The position numbers and the translations under genes were made by a program. The notes under the pieces are model-generated. The model saw only the letters and a program-made list of their open reading frames with translations. It did not search any database and was not told the origin of the DNA. DNA of 64,000 nt from Adineta ricciae (taxonomy: Eukaryota; Rotifera; Eurotatoria; Adinetida; Adinetidae), in the NCBI GenBank assembly GCA_905250025.1, contig CAJNOJ010000053.1, positions 1 through 64,000 of the forward strand. The letters are read 5' to 3'. Below are positions 38,440 to 51,300 of the stretch, one piece after another (position 1 is the stretch's first letter; every line of letters begins with the position of its first letter).

Positions 38440-39404
38440 ACCCAAGAAATTAAAGAAAAGAAGCGATAACGGCAACGAACATATTGTTATTTTCCTTTTT
38501 TGTTTTGTTTTGCTGTATGTCGCCATTATTCATATCTCTTGAGGAGAATAAGAATAAAGAAAAATAAAACATCAACCGAAGAAAAACAGTATCTTTTCGA
38601 AAGTTTTTTTTTTCTTTTTAGATTATCGAGATTGGCTTCCTTATATGAAAGTATTTTCACACCATTATAGCCGGGTCAGTGCCTCAAAGATAGACTTGAC
38701 GAATATTTGTTTTAGTGTGAAGTTAATGAAACGCTCTAGTCCACAGGTTGGGGTAAGACATTCATGTCGTGCACAAAAAAAAATAAATAGAAAATTTTCA
38801 GCGTATAGCAAACACGTTCTGTCCGTCTCGCCAACGGCTGATGTTTACAGTTGGCCCAACAGCTTACGCTTGTATTCTAAGTACTTCTGAGAATATCTAA
38901 GGACTTGCAAATAATCAGTAAAGGGTTTTGCGTTTTCCTACGCGTTCTTTTATTTCATTAAACAGAGCCAATTGTGTTTTTTATGCGCACGTTTCATGAA
39001 TGAATATTCTCGACATCATACTCTCACATAAATGGGTAATGATTCCCTTTGTGTGTCTTTTCTTACTTCACAACCATATGATTCGAGAACATAGTATAGA
39101 AATCATCGGTATATATATCCACTGGTTTTTTTCCTCTCTTTCTCTCTCCCTTTATTATTTCATGTTGCAATTTCATCATATGCACTCCATTTTTTCTTTT
39201 TTTCTTTCTTCCTTCTCGAAAGCGTCTATCTTTGTCTTGCACAACGCTGACTATGCCTGACAGGCGCGTGTTTTGTTCGAATATTAGTAATAGTTTTGTA
39301 TACCTTTGTGCACTTTCCACGTATATATATTCAGTTATCTTTAGATATTTCACTTTTTTACGTTTTTTCTTCGACGCAAAATAAAGTAACGTACGTCACC
39401 GAAA
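38440..39404. other. Intergenic region, no gene seen
   Basis: About 960 bp between RPS11 and the NBR1-like gene. Open frames at 38645-38890 and 39000-39260 have no recognisable content. The first part is the RPS11 3' UTR (AATAAA-like signals near 38556-38568); the rest is presumably promoter of the next gene. Confidence 0.5.
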
Positions 39405-42400
39405 ATGGCTGACACTACTAGTAAAAAGTCTGAACCAGTCGAAGTGACTGACTGGAATGGGCTGGTCAAATATGTAAGTGACCTAGACGAATAAGTTTGT
39501 TTCATATTGGTGTTTCTCGAAAACTTCTAGGCAGAACTTCTGTGCCAAAATACAGACAAGAAGTTTAAAATATGTATGATCGATGAAGAACAAGAGGAGA
39601 TTCGCATTGAAAACAAAGACGAATTCGATACGAATGCTAAAGTAAATAGCGTTTGAAATTATCTCTTTCAACGTTAATATCTTTGACTTTTTCAGTATGC
39701 TCGAGATCATGGCTTGAAATCCTTGACATTAACTGTCTATCTCGACAATGTACATGTGTTTGATGGAATATACCATTTACGAAAATCTCCCGCAGAAATT
39801 TGTGTGCAAAAATCAACTGCTTTTCCATCAGATAAACTTCAAAACCTTCGTGCAAATATTCTTGTTGATAAATGGTATATTCCAGTTAAGTTAGATGAAG
39901 CACTCGGTATTTGCTTGACAGCAGCCATCAAATTAGCGCAAGAAGGAACACTCGATACAAATGCAGATTGTAAACAGTTTATTGAAACGATCGTTCCTGA
40001 AGCTTTTCGAAAAGTAGGCCAATGCTTTTATTAAAATTGCCATAAGTCAGACGTTTTTCTGTTTAGTTACAAACTACACAATCGGTCTTTTCGTGGCCAC
40101 GTGATGTCCAAGTTGGTATATTTGATATGATCGAATTACTTGTTGATTTGGTTGCCACACGGATCCGTTATGCGCCTGTACCAATTACATTATTGAATGT
40201 ACTGGCACTCGTACGTTCAATTAGTCTTTTTCTATTTCAGCCGAGATAGGATCTGTTTTTCTTTAGACATTCGATACTAATACAACATTTTCTCAAAAAC
40301 ACAAAAATGACAAATTACCAGAAGGTCGTGTCTATGTGCTAGAGGGCGACGAATTCTTCCGAACAAATCCGAATCAAACGGAATCTTACGATTGGCTTCG
40401 ATCACTTATTCAACGCGTAAGTTCAGCAAGGTGGAGAAAACTGTTTTCCAGAGAAGATTTCCTTTTAGTTTATAATACAAAATGGCCTGAACCACATTCG
40501 AGCACAATTCGAACGAATCAAAGCGGCAAGCGTCACGCAAACAACAACAATGGTTAGTTTGTCGTTCTGCATCATTGCTTATTGTTTTATTCTATTGTAG
40601 GAATACAATTGTTTACTTAAACTGTTTTCGAAATGTCATCAATGCATTAATGCAGAGCGTTTTCGCTTATTATTTACTCCATCTATTCGTCAAGCTATTC
40701 AACATCTTCATCAAACGAAAAAAACGGCTCTCGACAACAGCGAACAAGTAAATCTTTAGTAGATGGCCATTTTCTTCCCACTACGTGTTTTTTGTTGTGC
40801 ATTTAGTTAAGTGAATTGAATGAAACATTGATCGAAGTTTGCTTCTGCTACGAAATGAACGACGAAGTTAATGAAATACTGGAAATACCTACAACACACA
40901 AACCGGGCGAAGCAGCATCAGCACCACCACCTCTTATCCCGGTATTTTGCTAATAATTTCCGAAAAGACTAGACATAGGAATTCTTTGTTCTACTTCTTT
41001 AGTTGATCGTTCCAATGAAGAAATTGACAGTTAGTAAAAAACCGAAAAGTAAAGATTGTTACGAACAGTTGGCTGAAACTATTCAGTCATTAGCCATGGA
41101 CAAATGTGATGAGGAGCGACAAGTAAATTAAAAACTTGATTCTTTGTTCAAAGATAATCTTCAATCGATTGTATTCTAGAGTATTAAAAAACAACGAACC
41201 GAAGAACAAGTACTCCTACCTTTATTCTCCAGTAATCATGTGACAGATTGTACTACTGATGTAAGAATACCAGGAGGATTGAACATATCCATGATTATTT
41301 ACATCTTTGATTTGTGTTGCAGGATCACTTGTCATCATCGGATAAACGTTCATTGAAACGCAAACACCGTCGAGAACAACAACGTCATAATGTGAAAAAG
41401 GAAAATAAACGGGTAACTCAAACAACATCTACGACTTATGATCGGTATGCTGAATTGATTTTAATCGAAGTTTATTTCACTTTCTATGCTTGCACTTTCA
41501 GATCGGATCCAGCTGATATCCTTCGCTTCTTTGCACCAATGAAAGCCAAGATCGCTAACCTTTATGATGATCTTCAAGCAGCAACTTGTCACGGAAACTT
41601 ACGAGAAGTTTTGAAAATTGAAGAGAAACTTAAATTACTTCGGTATGATTGAATTCACTGCGTAGACGTTTCCACATACACATTCATTTGATTTTAGTCC
41701 ATATTCTGCTTGTTTTATTGCTGATGAAAATTTAGTAGATGGAACATCCATGGAAGCTGGTCAAGTTTTCCGCAAAGGTTGGATTCTTCTCAATGATGGG
41801 TCTATGCCATGGAGCAGTGATGATATTGAATTGATCAATCTCGCTAATGGTATTAAAATCGTGCGCCCACCAGTGATTCCTGTCACTGCACCACATGATC
41901 GTGCTGTGATTACAGTTGATTATATGTGCGCAAATGAACCGGGTGCTTATGAAAGCAAATGGATTCTTTCGTATCGTCAACGAACATTCGGTCCAGTCAT
42001 CTGGTGTTCCATTCAAGTCGGCTCGACGACAGCAATAACACCAGCAGTTACAGCAACAGTACCTGGTAAGTGTTTACCAAGATTAAATAGACGGACACGC
42101 AGCGCACCTGTATTTCTGCTAAAATGTTTCTTTTGGTGCCATTTTTCATGTCCAACATCAACATTCGATTTGTTTTCTTCGTGTTTGCTTACTTCTATCA
42201 TTGGAACATACTTGAAAGAGATATTTTGCACATTTTCTTTTTCTAGCACCACCTATTGAACCAAAAGAAGCATTCGAATTGCTCGATATTCCGTTACCAT
42301 CTTGTTTCGATCTAACAAAACCATACCAATCAACAGCAGACAGTAATTCTGTTCGTGTAAGTACCTTTTCTTTACGGATCGATTCATCACAATTCATGTC

Positions 42401-43122
42401 TATTCCAGTCAAGCATCAACTTTAGCCGTTTGAATTCAACCGATACACAAACTGAATCGTTGATCAACACCTCGCCCCAGGACGACAACAGTGATAATGA
42501 TAGCTTACTTACATTTACATATTCAGCATTGCCACCACCAGTACTAGACAAGCTTACAGAAATGCCATTGATTGCGCTGCAACCTGCCATTCGAAATAGC
42601 AGCAGCGAAGAAGGTCAACAACAATTATTAAGAAACAGGTAAGCACATTCAAGTTTTGTAAACATGAAGATATTCGTTCGGTTATCCCTAGCCAATCATT
42701 GGACTTCGTCGATACAGTTGTAACAAATATCTTCAGTGTTGCTAAACATGCAGGTTCAACAGCAAAAGCCATTTTCAACACATTACAAGCAAATGATGAA
42801 GTTAGATCTTTTATGTTCTTTCCCGATATGTATGTAATTCGATTTCCTTTAGACAAATCTAATACCTGTCCAACAACAAATAGAACCAACAACTGAAATA
42901 GTTAATCCACCAGTTAATGACGATTGTTTTGAGCATGTCGGAGAAGATGCACCGTCGAATATAACCAATGATCCAATTCAAATTCTGATTGAAATGGGCT
43001 TTGTCAATCGGCAAAAAAACCAACGTTTACTATCCGAACACTCAAACGACTTAACTAAAGTCATCGAAGTCTTAACCGCCGAGAGCAACGACGACTTGAA
43101 CTGGTTTTCACATCGTCATTAA
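39405..43122 (+). CDS. NBR1-like selective autophagy receptor (PB1, FW, UBA)
   Basis: Multi-exon gene, roughly 830 residues. The N-terminus (CQNTDKKFKICMIDEEQEEI, then NKDEFDTNAKYA) fits a PB1 domain with an acidic OPCA-type patch. A long helical, uncharacterised middle follows. The FW (four-tryptophan) domain is clear: DENLVDGTSMEAGQVFRKGW, LNDGSMPWSSDDIEL, GAYESKWILSYRQRTFGPVI, WCSIQV. The C-terminus is a UBA: DPIQILIEMGFVNRQKNQRL. A candidate LIR (DDCFEHVGED: aromatic-x-x-V with acidic flanks) lies just before the UBA. By family, NBR1 bridges ubiquitinated cargo to ATG8 on autophagosomes; ILRUN also has FW and UBA but no PB1. I see no ZZ zinc finger between PB1 and FW, which animal NBR1 normally has. 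A Lys/Arg-rich segment (KRSLKRKHRREQQRHNVKK) looks like a nuclear signal. Confidence 0.78.
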
Positions 43123-43658
43123 ATGTTGACATTTCATTTCTTCTGCTCATCTAATGTATTCATATATGTATAAAGACAAAAAAAAACAAACTTTTTCTTC
43201 TATTTTCTTAATCGAGATCGTTGCTCTTCAATTGTAAACTCTTCTTTCTCATTAGTACGCGTACCAGTAATTCTCTCCCGCTTCATTGTACAAATATCTT
43301 ACTTTACCCTTAATGAATTTCAAACCTACATAAGCGTGCATTCTATTTCTATTTAACAATAAATCGCAGACTTTTCATTTCTGATAGCTTTTTATTAAAA
43401 ACAAAAGCATGTATATGGAATATTCATTATTTTATTCTAGATCTTTTCGTTTTCTCTTCACCATCATGTGAGTTCAATGTGATGTGATAGGCGTCATGTG
43501 TGCATTGCTTGTGTTTGAAAACGATGCTTTGTGATATGAATACATAGTAAGAGAGAGAGAACAAGAAGAAGAAAAAGATCGCACATTTTAGGTTACGGCT
43601 CAATTCGTTACTTGCAACGTATGGAATCACATCGCAAAAAGGCAAATCTTCTAAACAT

Positions 43659-43859
43659 ATGGAAGGTCCCGTCCATCAAGACAAGTATCCGCCATTGCGG
43701 CACCGAGATGGACGAGAACGGCCACGTTCGATAAGACTAAAGCCACAAGAGTATTTTTTATTATTCGTTGCTTTCGTAGCAGTGACTACTCTAGTTGTTT
43801 ATAACGTTTTTATGTCTTATTATAGTTATTATTTCTCAACAGATGATCCGTATTATTAA
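43659..43859 (+). CDS. 66-residue membrane protein, unknown
   Basis: A single short frame: a basic N-terminus (RHRDGRERPRSIRLKP) followed by one strong hydrophobic helix (YFLLFVAFVAVTTLVVYNVF) and a Tyr-rich end (MSYYSYYFSTDDPYY). The positive-inside pattern before the helix and the clean start and stop suggest a real tail-anchored-like small protein. No family recognised. It stands alone between NBR1 and the prolyl hydroxylase. Confidence 0.5.
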   Translation: MEGPVHQDKYPPLRHRDGRERPRSIRLKPQEYFLLFVAFVAVTTLVVYNVFMSYYSYYFSTDDPYY

Positions 43860-44795
43860 AGTAAATTTGTATCGAAATTTCGAAATGTATATATTTGATA
43901 TTGCCGAGGCATCATTGCATATGAAGAATTTGTCACCATAATCCTTCGTATACTCAACACGCCTCAAAAGTAATTCATTGTAATCATCGAAATGTTCTTA
44001 TTGTTCATAATCAATCTCTTGTTATGAACTACTCGAGTTACATACAATTCAACAATGCTTTGCATCATATCAAGACAGTATGAATAAGCCGCTTGATCTA
44101 TGAAATTTAAGTCTTTAAATTACATCTGTACGATGTTGATCAGTGACGATAACCTGATAGAATATCTGACAAGTACTATTACAGTGCCTGTTTTGACCCA
44201 AATTATGAATGTTTTCTCATCTGTATGTATAACGAAGTACATATCTAGATGGTGTTTTCATATTGTTTTCTTTTATGAAAGCGTATGGAAGATTAACGAG
44301 AGTAGTTTTGCTAAAAAAATAAAATGAATGAAGGTATGTGAATGCCACTTCCGTATTTGTAATTCACCATTGAATTGTGCGAAACTATTGAGACGGTCGA
44401 GTCAATCAGAGGTGATTCGACGCGATACTACATCGTAACAAAACCTCGAGACAACATTCTTGCATGTAATCAGGATATCTGTTCAAAATTAACAATACCA
44501 CTCATTAGAAACGAAAGATTTTCAATTTTTAATAAACATGTTATTTTATTTGAAATATAATCGGGATACATATCTCGTCAATTATCAGTTGAGATGAATG
44601 GGCATAATTATATGCGTAGGTGGAGAATTTGACAACAGAGAGATTTTCACGCTGTCGAACAATTTCTTCTCTTATACAAACAAAGTACACAATTCTCCTT
44701 TTCAGACACACAACATTTTGAGTCGTTTTGCACGTTGTTTACTTAACAACACAATGCACCGCTTTGCATATTAAAAATAATCGAAAGAAAAGAAA
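43860..44795. other. Intergenic region, no gene seen
   Basis: About 940 bp of A+T-rich DNA without a coding-like frame. The last part is probably the promoter and leader of the prolyl 4-hydroxylase gene. Confidence 0.45.
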
Positions 44796-45950
44796 ATGGA
44801 AGTCTCCATCCATTTGTGTGACTTTGTTCTCATTTTTTACTCTATCCTCTGCGACAATTATGTCTGTAAGTCGAACATTATCAGGTACTTTCGTTCGATA
44901 TTCTTGATCGATCTGCATCAACTGTATTTTATCTCATAGCATGTCTGACAGTAATCGTCTCTTTTTGTCTTTTTAATATCTATTATCCAAACAAAACCAC
45001 GTCTCCATTAGTTGAATATAGTCTTCACGTAATTATCGAACGTTTAACTATATTACAAACGTATCTTCGACAGCAGACAATAAAAGATATCTTACATCAG
45101 AATAGCAGCGTAAATTATGATTTATCTAAATACGAACATGAATGTCCTCATCATCAATACGTGACGCGAATTATAGAGCGCAAACCGTTGATAATTTATA
45201 TAGAAAATTTCCTTACTCGTAATGAAATCCAGCATTTAGTTCAATTAGCGTACGTGCAAAGCCAATCATCCCTCAGTAATTTCATTGCCTTGTGTTCTAC
45301 CTAGTGAACCATTGTTTAACCCTTCGAAGATCTTCAATGCAGACGGAGTTCGTATTTACGATGACTATCGAACATCGACTTCAGCCAATCTTCGCCGCCA
45401 GCATACGCCTGTTGTCAAGTGTCTCGAACACAGATTCGCAGAATTTCAAGGAAACGTCGACATACGACGTGTTGAACGTTTTCAAGTTGTGAAATACATT
45501 CCCGGACAGCAGGTACGCGAGATAATCTTAAGCATGCGCTAAATGCGAAGAGCTGGAATGTAGATTGCATCTTTCTAGTTTCAACCGCATTACGATTGGT
45601 TTTGGCAACCGGAGCCGATGAAAAATGGCGGCCAACGATTGACAACATTTGTGACTTATCTTCAAGCAAATTGTTCTCAAGGGGAAACCGAATTCCTTGA
45701 AGTTCGATTTAACGAAACGTTGCATAAACATTTGTGTGACATTTTATATTGCGACGAGAAATCTGCCAGCTCGGGCCTTCGCTTTCGTCCAATACCGGGA
45801 AATACGGTCTTCTGGTCGAATGTTGATAAGAAAGGACTTCCTGATCATAAAACATACCATGCTGGACGTCCACCAGGGGAAAATGGCTATAAAATCGGTT
45901 TGAATGTTTGGACACGAGCACAGCCTCATACCGTATTATCGGAGTCTTGA
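44796..45950 (+). CDS. Prolyl 4-hydroxylase-type 2OG/Fe(II) oxygenase, membrane-anchored
   Basis: Four exons (44796-44865, 44940-45249, 45305-45512, 45579-45950) in consistent phase give 319 residues. The first two exons build a hydrophobic N-terminal anchor (CDFVLIFYSILCDN joined to CLTVIVSFCLFNIYY). The catalytic domain reads IIYIENFLTRNEIQHLVQLA, RVERFQVVKYIPGQQFQPHY with HYDW (the H-x-D iron ligands), RLTTFVTYLQ, GNTVFWSN, and HAGRPPGENGYKIGLNVWTR (distal His and the Lys that binds 2-oxoglutarate). By family it hydroxylates proline in collagen-like or other secreted proteins, probably in the ER lumen as a type II protein. No peptide-substrate-binding domain of the collagen P4H alpha subunit is seen, so it is closer to the P4H-TM or single-domain group. 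Confidence 0.85.
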
Positions 45951-48390
45951 ACAAATGCATTTTTCTTTTCAAAAAATTCTCAACATAACATTTGATTGGT
46001 TTAGTACATCCTTCAGAAACATGTTTAATATGTGAGGTAGTTGAAAATAGGACAACATTATCGATACTTATCCACTCCGGACGTCCTGACCTATTATTCA
46101 TTCCATAGATTGTAGTAATGACATATGATCCTTAAGCAATACTCATCTATGCACAGCTACACAATTAGCACCTATAGCTGTATCAATCGATTTTCTAATC
46201 TGGGAAAAACCAATTTCAATTGCCCTCGAGAATATTCTTTGACCGAAACGTTTTCTAAGTTCGTTCGCTTCTCCTAATTTACTGGTATATGTCAACATAC
46301 CAAGACGTTGATTTCTCTTTATTCTGTAGATTTATTCGATTATCATTTTTAATGTCATTCGATGTATGAGAACGCGTAGATATTGTTTGTGAAATGTTTC
46401 ATCCATGTCATACAGATTTCTCGTCGACATTATGTGTGTTATGAATGGAAAACAATTGTCTCGATATTTATTAATTTGACATGGAAAATATTTTGTGCTG
46501 ATTAACAGCAAAAGGCAGAACGCATCGGATTAGATTAGGATATTGTAGACGCAGAAGAAAGTTATTTACTGTTGCTTGTTTTAATCGAATGTTTACTGTC
46601 ATTTATGAAGATCTGATTCCCGAAGGTTGATTCTATCTGTTGCATGTGTTTCGCTCTTGTTTCTTATCCGTAAAGAAATTGTTTCTTTTTTTTCTCTTCT
46701 CCGTGATCTTTTTATTTGCTCGCTTGTGTTAGCTCATCTTTCGCCCATTTTCGCCCTTTGTGTACAAACAAACAAGAAGACAATAGCAGATGAAAAGAAA
46801 AAAGACTTAGATCCTCTTTTCCTCTCGATCGTCGACTGGTTGTTTGCATTTAGAAAGAGAATGTGCTCGGTAGGAACCGATATTTCTTCGCCGATTCTGC
46901 TACTGTCGTAGTGACAAGGCCAATAATCTCTTATCGTCTTATTATCGTCGTCTATTGTATTCGAATCTTTCGTAACTATCGTGGAACAATGACCTATTTC
47001 ACTGTCTATTGGATACCTGATCATAATTATCCCAGAGCGTCCGTCAATCATTCTCAAAATCAAATCGCTTTATCTCGATCATAATCTATGTGACAGAAAC
47101 TAATTGATCAGTCGACATTTTGACGTCAACAGACTTTCGAACTAGCATGTGCTATTAAAATAATCATGATTCGCCATCTCAGATCGTTACATATGTAAAA
47201 TGTCATTGCGCGAAAGAAAAATCGAGACATTTTTCTGTGTATATAGATCTCGATACATGATCTATTGTCACAACATAGTCAAAAGAAAGCAGCTTCCAAA
47301 GATATGTTTGATTACGTGATTAAATGAAGTAACGGCTTAGTGAGAAAAGAGAATTTTCTTTTACTTCTGCAAGACAACGAGTCGTTTTTCTTTTTCATCT
47401 CCGGTGCTTTTTTTAGATTTTCGGATCACGTGTTTCAATATGTAAAACTAATCAGAACGACAAGGAAAGTTCTTCATCAATTATAATGCTAGAGATGACA
47501 CAGTAATAGTCATAGTTAGCGAAGGAATGCTATGAGCCATGCATAACTTCTCTCAGATTTCCGTAGGCTATTAGAAGAATGAATGAATGAATGAATGTGT
47601 GTGTATGAGAGAGAGAGAGAGAGAAAAGGAAAAAAGGAAAAATGAAATAGCTCATTTGTTTGTATTTATACCTTTGCAACGAGTTTTTCTCGACTATGCT
47701 CGATACTATTATTATTTCTATTAGAAAAGCAAATCATTAGAGAAAGTTAGTCAACAACATTCAAACATTTGCGATTTTCCTACATAAATGTGGGTCTTTT
47801 CTCTCTCGCTGCCTCGCATTATTGATCTTTGGAGATCGAGAGATTTGTTTGAGTCAAACTAACTAGCTTCATTTACGTGTTTCTTTCTTTTCATAGAAGT
47901 GACAGAAATCGAGAGAACGAAATGATGATAATAAACCTAGTCGAGACGTATCATATGCATTGTATCAACATCTGATTAAAATAGATACTTAGGGTATGTA
48001 AATCTTTTTCTTTTTTCTTTGTGTTTTCTCTCTTTCTTCTTCTGTTGAGAAAAAGAAAGAAGAAAAATCGGCACGTTATACATATATATGCAAATATATA
48101 CCCAATAAACAGCCTTGATTCTCTTGTTACTTCCAGTGTTCTCCTCGTGACGCAATGTTCTGTATCCTTTCACTGACGTCAAACACATCCGATTCTCTTT
48201 AGCTATCTCTCTTTAACGCCTGCATGCATAGATAGATAGATAGATATAAATATATACATAGAGACTCGCAGCTTTTTTTCTACTGTCTGTTTCTGTCTTG
48301 CGTTGTCGAGTGAAAAAGACATGCATATATTTTGTTTTGCTCGTTCTTTCTTGAAGATGATGGCAATATTTTTATGAGCTTCCGTTGAAA
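45951..48390. other. 2.4-kb region upstream of the ERG channel gene
   Basis: The longest gene-free stretch of the window. It has simple repeats: GAAT units followed by GT and GA runs at about 47576-47626, and GATA units near 48226-48246. Open frames (46627-46911 plus; 46734-47063 minus; 47976-48188 minus) have no domain or splice partners. Likely distal promoter of the channel gene and the 3' UTR of the hydroxylase gene. Confidence 0.5.
47576..47626. repeat. Compound microsatellite (GAAT)n-(GT)n-(GA)n
   Basis: Four to five GAAT units, a short GT run, then about nine GA dinucleotides, in the intergenic region before the ERG channel gene. Seen directly; no function implied. Confidence 0.85.
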
Positions 48391-51300
48391 ATGCCGATGA
48401 AACGGGGCCATGTTTCGGCTCCTCAAAATACATTTATTGATACAATTATACGTAAATTTGACTCACAAAGTACGAGCATTTTCCTCATTAGTAGCGCATA
48501 AACATACTTTTGTGTTAATTAGATCGCCGGTTTCTTATATCCAATGCTCAATTGGCTAATAAACCGATAATCTACTGTAATGATGCTTTTTGCGAACTAA
48601 CTGGTTACTCACGTTCAGATATTATTCAAAAGCCTTGTACATGTGAGTTCTTGTATGGCAATGAAACAAATGACAAATCGATTAAACAAATTCGTCATGC
48701 TCTACAAGGAAGTGATGAGAAAGAAGTAGAAATTGTTTTATATCGAAATACTGGTAAAAGATTTTCAAAATGAGAGAAAAGATCGTTTTAGAAATCGTTT
48801 TTTCCAGGTACTAAGTTTCGATGCTCGGTTTTGATCGCACCGGTGAAAAATGAATCCTGCGATATCATTCTATTTATCTTGGAGTTTACTGAAAGTACCG
48901 ATCGGAGTCGTCCTCGACGAATGCGTATGTATCGTTTCAACTCATTTTCTCTCTTTCTGGAAAGGTCAATATATTCCATATGATCTAACCTTCTAGCTAA
49001 GATTCGTGAATACTCGATTAGTCCGACAAGTACGTACGGAGTCCGATTCAAGTTCGTTAATTCTCAAAAACGATTCATTCTAGGTGGAATTCGCAAACGT
49101 TCGTGGTTAGATATGATAAATCCTCTGTCAAGAAATCGGCCAGTACAGAAGAGCAATCTCTCAGCTGATGATGCAAATGAATGTGACACTCCGACTGTCT
49201 CCATTGAAACGCCAGGATACACAGGTAACGAATGAATTCATTCCTCAGTTTGAGGAACTCTAGCGAAGTACAAAGAAGTGTAGACATATAATTGATTAGG
49301 TTTATGTCTAATTGTTGAAATGTCACCGATAATCGAATCACCATGTTATGTTGTACATAAAATTTATATGTTTTTTTGTTGCTTTCTGAATAGCTTTGAA
49401 TCATAAAATGACAACAGCGATTCATTTGGATGAAGTACATCCTCCATCAAGCAAACCTTTTCCACTTGATTATAAAATCAGTCAACAGTCATCGATCAGT
49501 GCGAATAATTTACTCAAACCTGATAGTAATCCATGGAATACCAATAGTAACGATGTGGATTTGATGAGAAACAAGTCTCAAAGTATTAGTAACATCGCTG
49601 GTAAATTCCGAAAGAAAATCAATAACATTCTCGTATAGCATCAATTTAAATTTATTTAGAAACTGTTATTAAGAAAGAAACCAAAGAATCAAACAAAACA
49701 AAGCGTTCATTTTTGCCGAATATTCCACATCATATCGCCCAGATTCTATCGTTAGGTGAAGATATTGTACCTGACTTTCGTCTGCCTGATAGTCGTCGTA
49801 TTCCACGCACAATTATTCTTCACTATTCTCCATTTAAAGCAACTTGGGACTGGTTTATTTTATTGCTTGTTATCTATACAGCTATTGTTACTCCTTACAT
49901 TGCGGCATTTCTAATGCACGAAGATGGACCCAATCGACAACGCTCACGACCATCACGTGCTCTGAATGTTATTGAGCTTATTGTTGACGTTATGTTTATT
50001 ATTGATCTGTTAGTAAATCTGCGTACGACGTATGTCAAACGTAATGAAGAACTAGTCACACGTGCGAGTAAAATAGCGAAACATTATCTCAAAGGATGGT
50101 TTCTTATCGATGTCACTGCGGCTATACCTTTCGATATTCTATTTTCATTAATTCAAACGAAAGGCGGTGGCGAATCGACAGTATTAATGGGTTTATTGAA
50201 AACGGCACGTTTATTGCGATTAGTGCGTATTGCTAGAAAACTCGATCGCTATTCGGAGTATGGTATTGGAGTCCTAATTCTATTAACGGCAACATTTGCA
50301 CTCATCGCACACTGGCTTGCTTGCATTTGGTACGCTATTGGACGTCTCGAACGAAATAATCATGGTAAATATTGATCGGCAAAGGTTTTCTTCTGGAAAT
50401 GCATTGATATTAAGAAAGAACTGTCGATGTCGAGTATTGAGTGATTCCGATTTTATTTACTATAGGCACTGAAAGAATGATTGGATGGTTAGCCGAATTA
50501 GCTAATCATACCCATCAGTATTATAACGATTCAGATGCAACATCTGGTCCAACGAAAACGTCCAAATATATCACTGCTCTTTATTTCACTTTTTCTTCTC
50601 TAACATCAGTCGGTTTTGGTAATGTGAGGTTAGCATCCACATATCTCGAACGTAATTGTTTGTTTCTCAGCAATCTCTTCTCTCTAGTCCAAACACCAAT
50701 AGTGAAAAGGGTTTTTCAATTATAATCATGCTCGTAGGCTGTGAGTTCCTCTTTTGTCTTGTGTCTGTCTGTCTGTCTGTCTGTCCTCTAACTAGTGCTA
50801 TTGTCGTCATTGTTGTCGCGTCATACTGTGTTTGTTTCGCTTGATATTTTTAGGACTACGTATTACTTGGCTTGATGAATTAGCCCGTACATCAGGCCAA
50901 TCATATAATTGTTCGGTAGTACATTCACCAAACGACACCATCTCACTACGAACTGATCCAAACTTATGTTTTGGCGGACCTAATCTTCGTTCAAGATATA
51001 TCACAGCCCTGTATTTTACATTTTCGTCATTAACATCAGTTGGCTTTGGGAATGTAAGATATGCTAATGAATGAGAAGACAACAACGAAATTCGATTCGA
51101 TTTTGTCTATTTTTTAGGTTAGTCCGAATACAAACATGGAAAAAGTCTTTTCCATATTTGTTATGTTAATCGGATGTGAGAAGCACAGAGTGTATACGAT
51201 TGCTTTGAAAGAAAAACCCGACTGCATGTGATTGATGTTGCTTTCATGTCCATATCATATATCTTACAAAATAATGCCTCATTAATCGTCATGTAATTTC

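Noticed and set aside
45709-46101. Minus-strand frame of 130 codons over the prolyl hydroxylase 3' end
   Set aside because: It is antisense to the conserved catalytic HAGRPPGENGYKIG exon and has no homology of its own.
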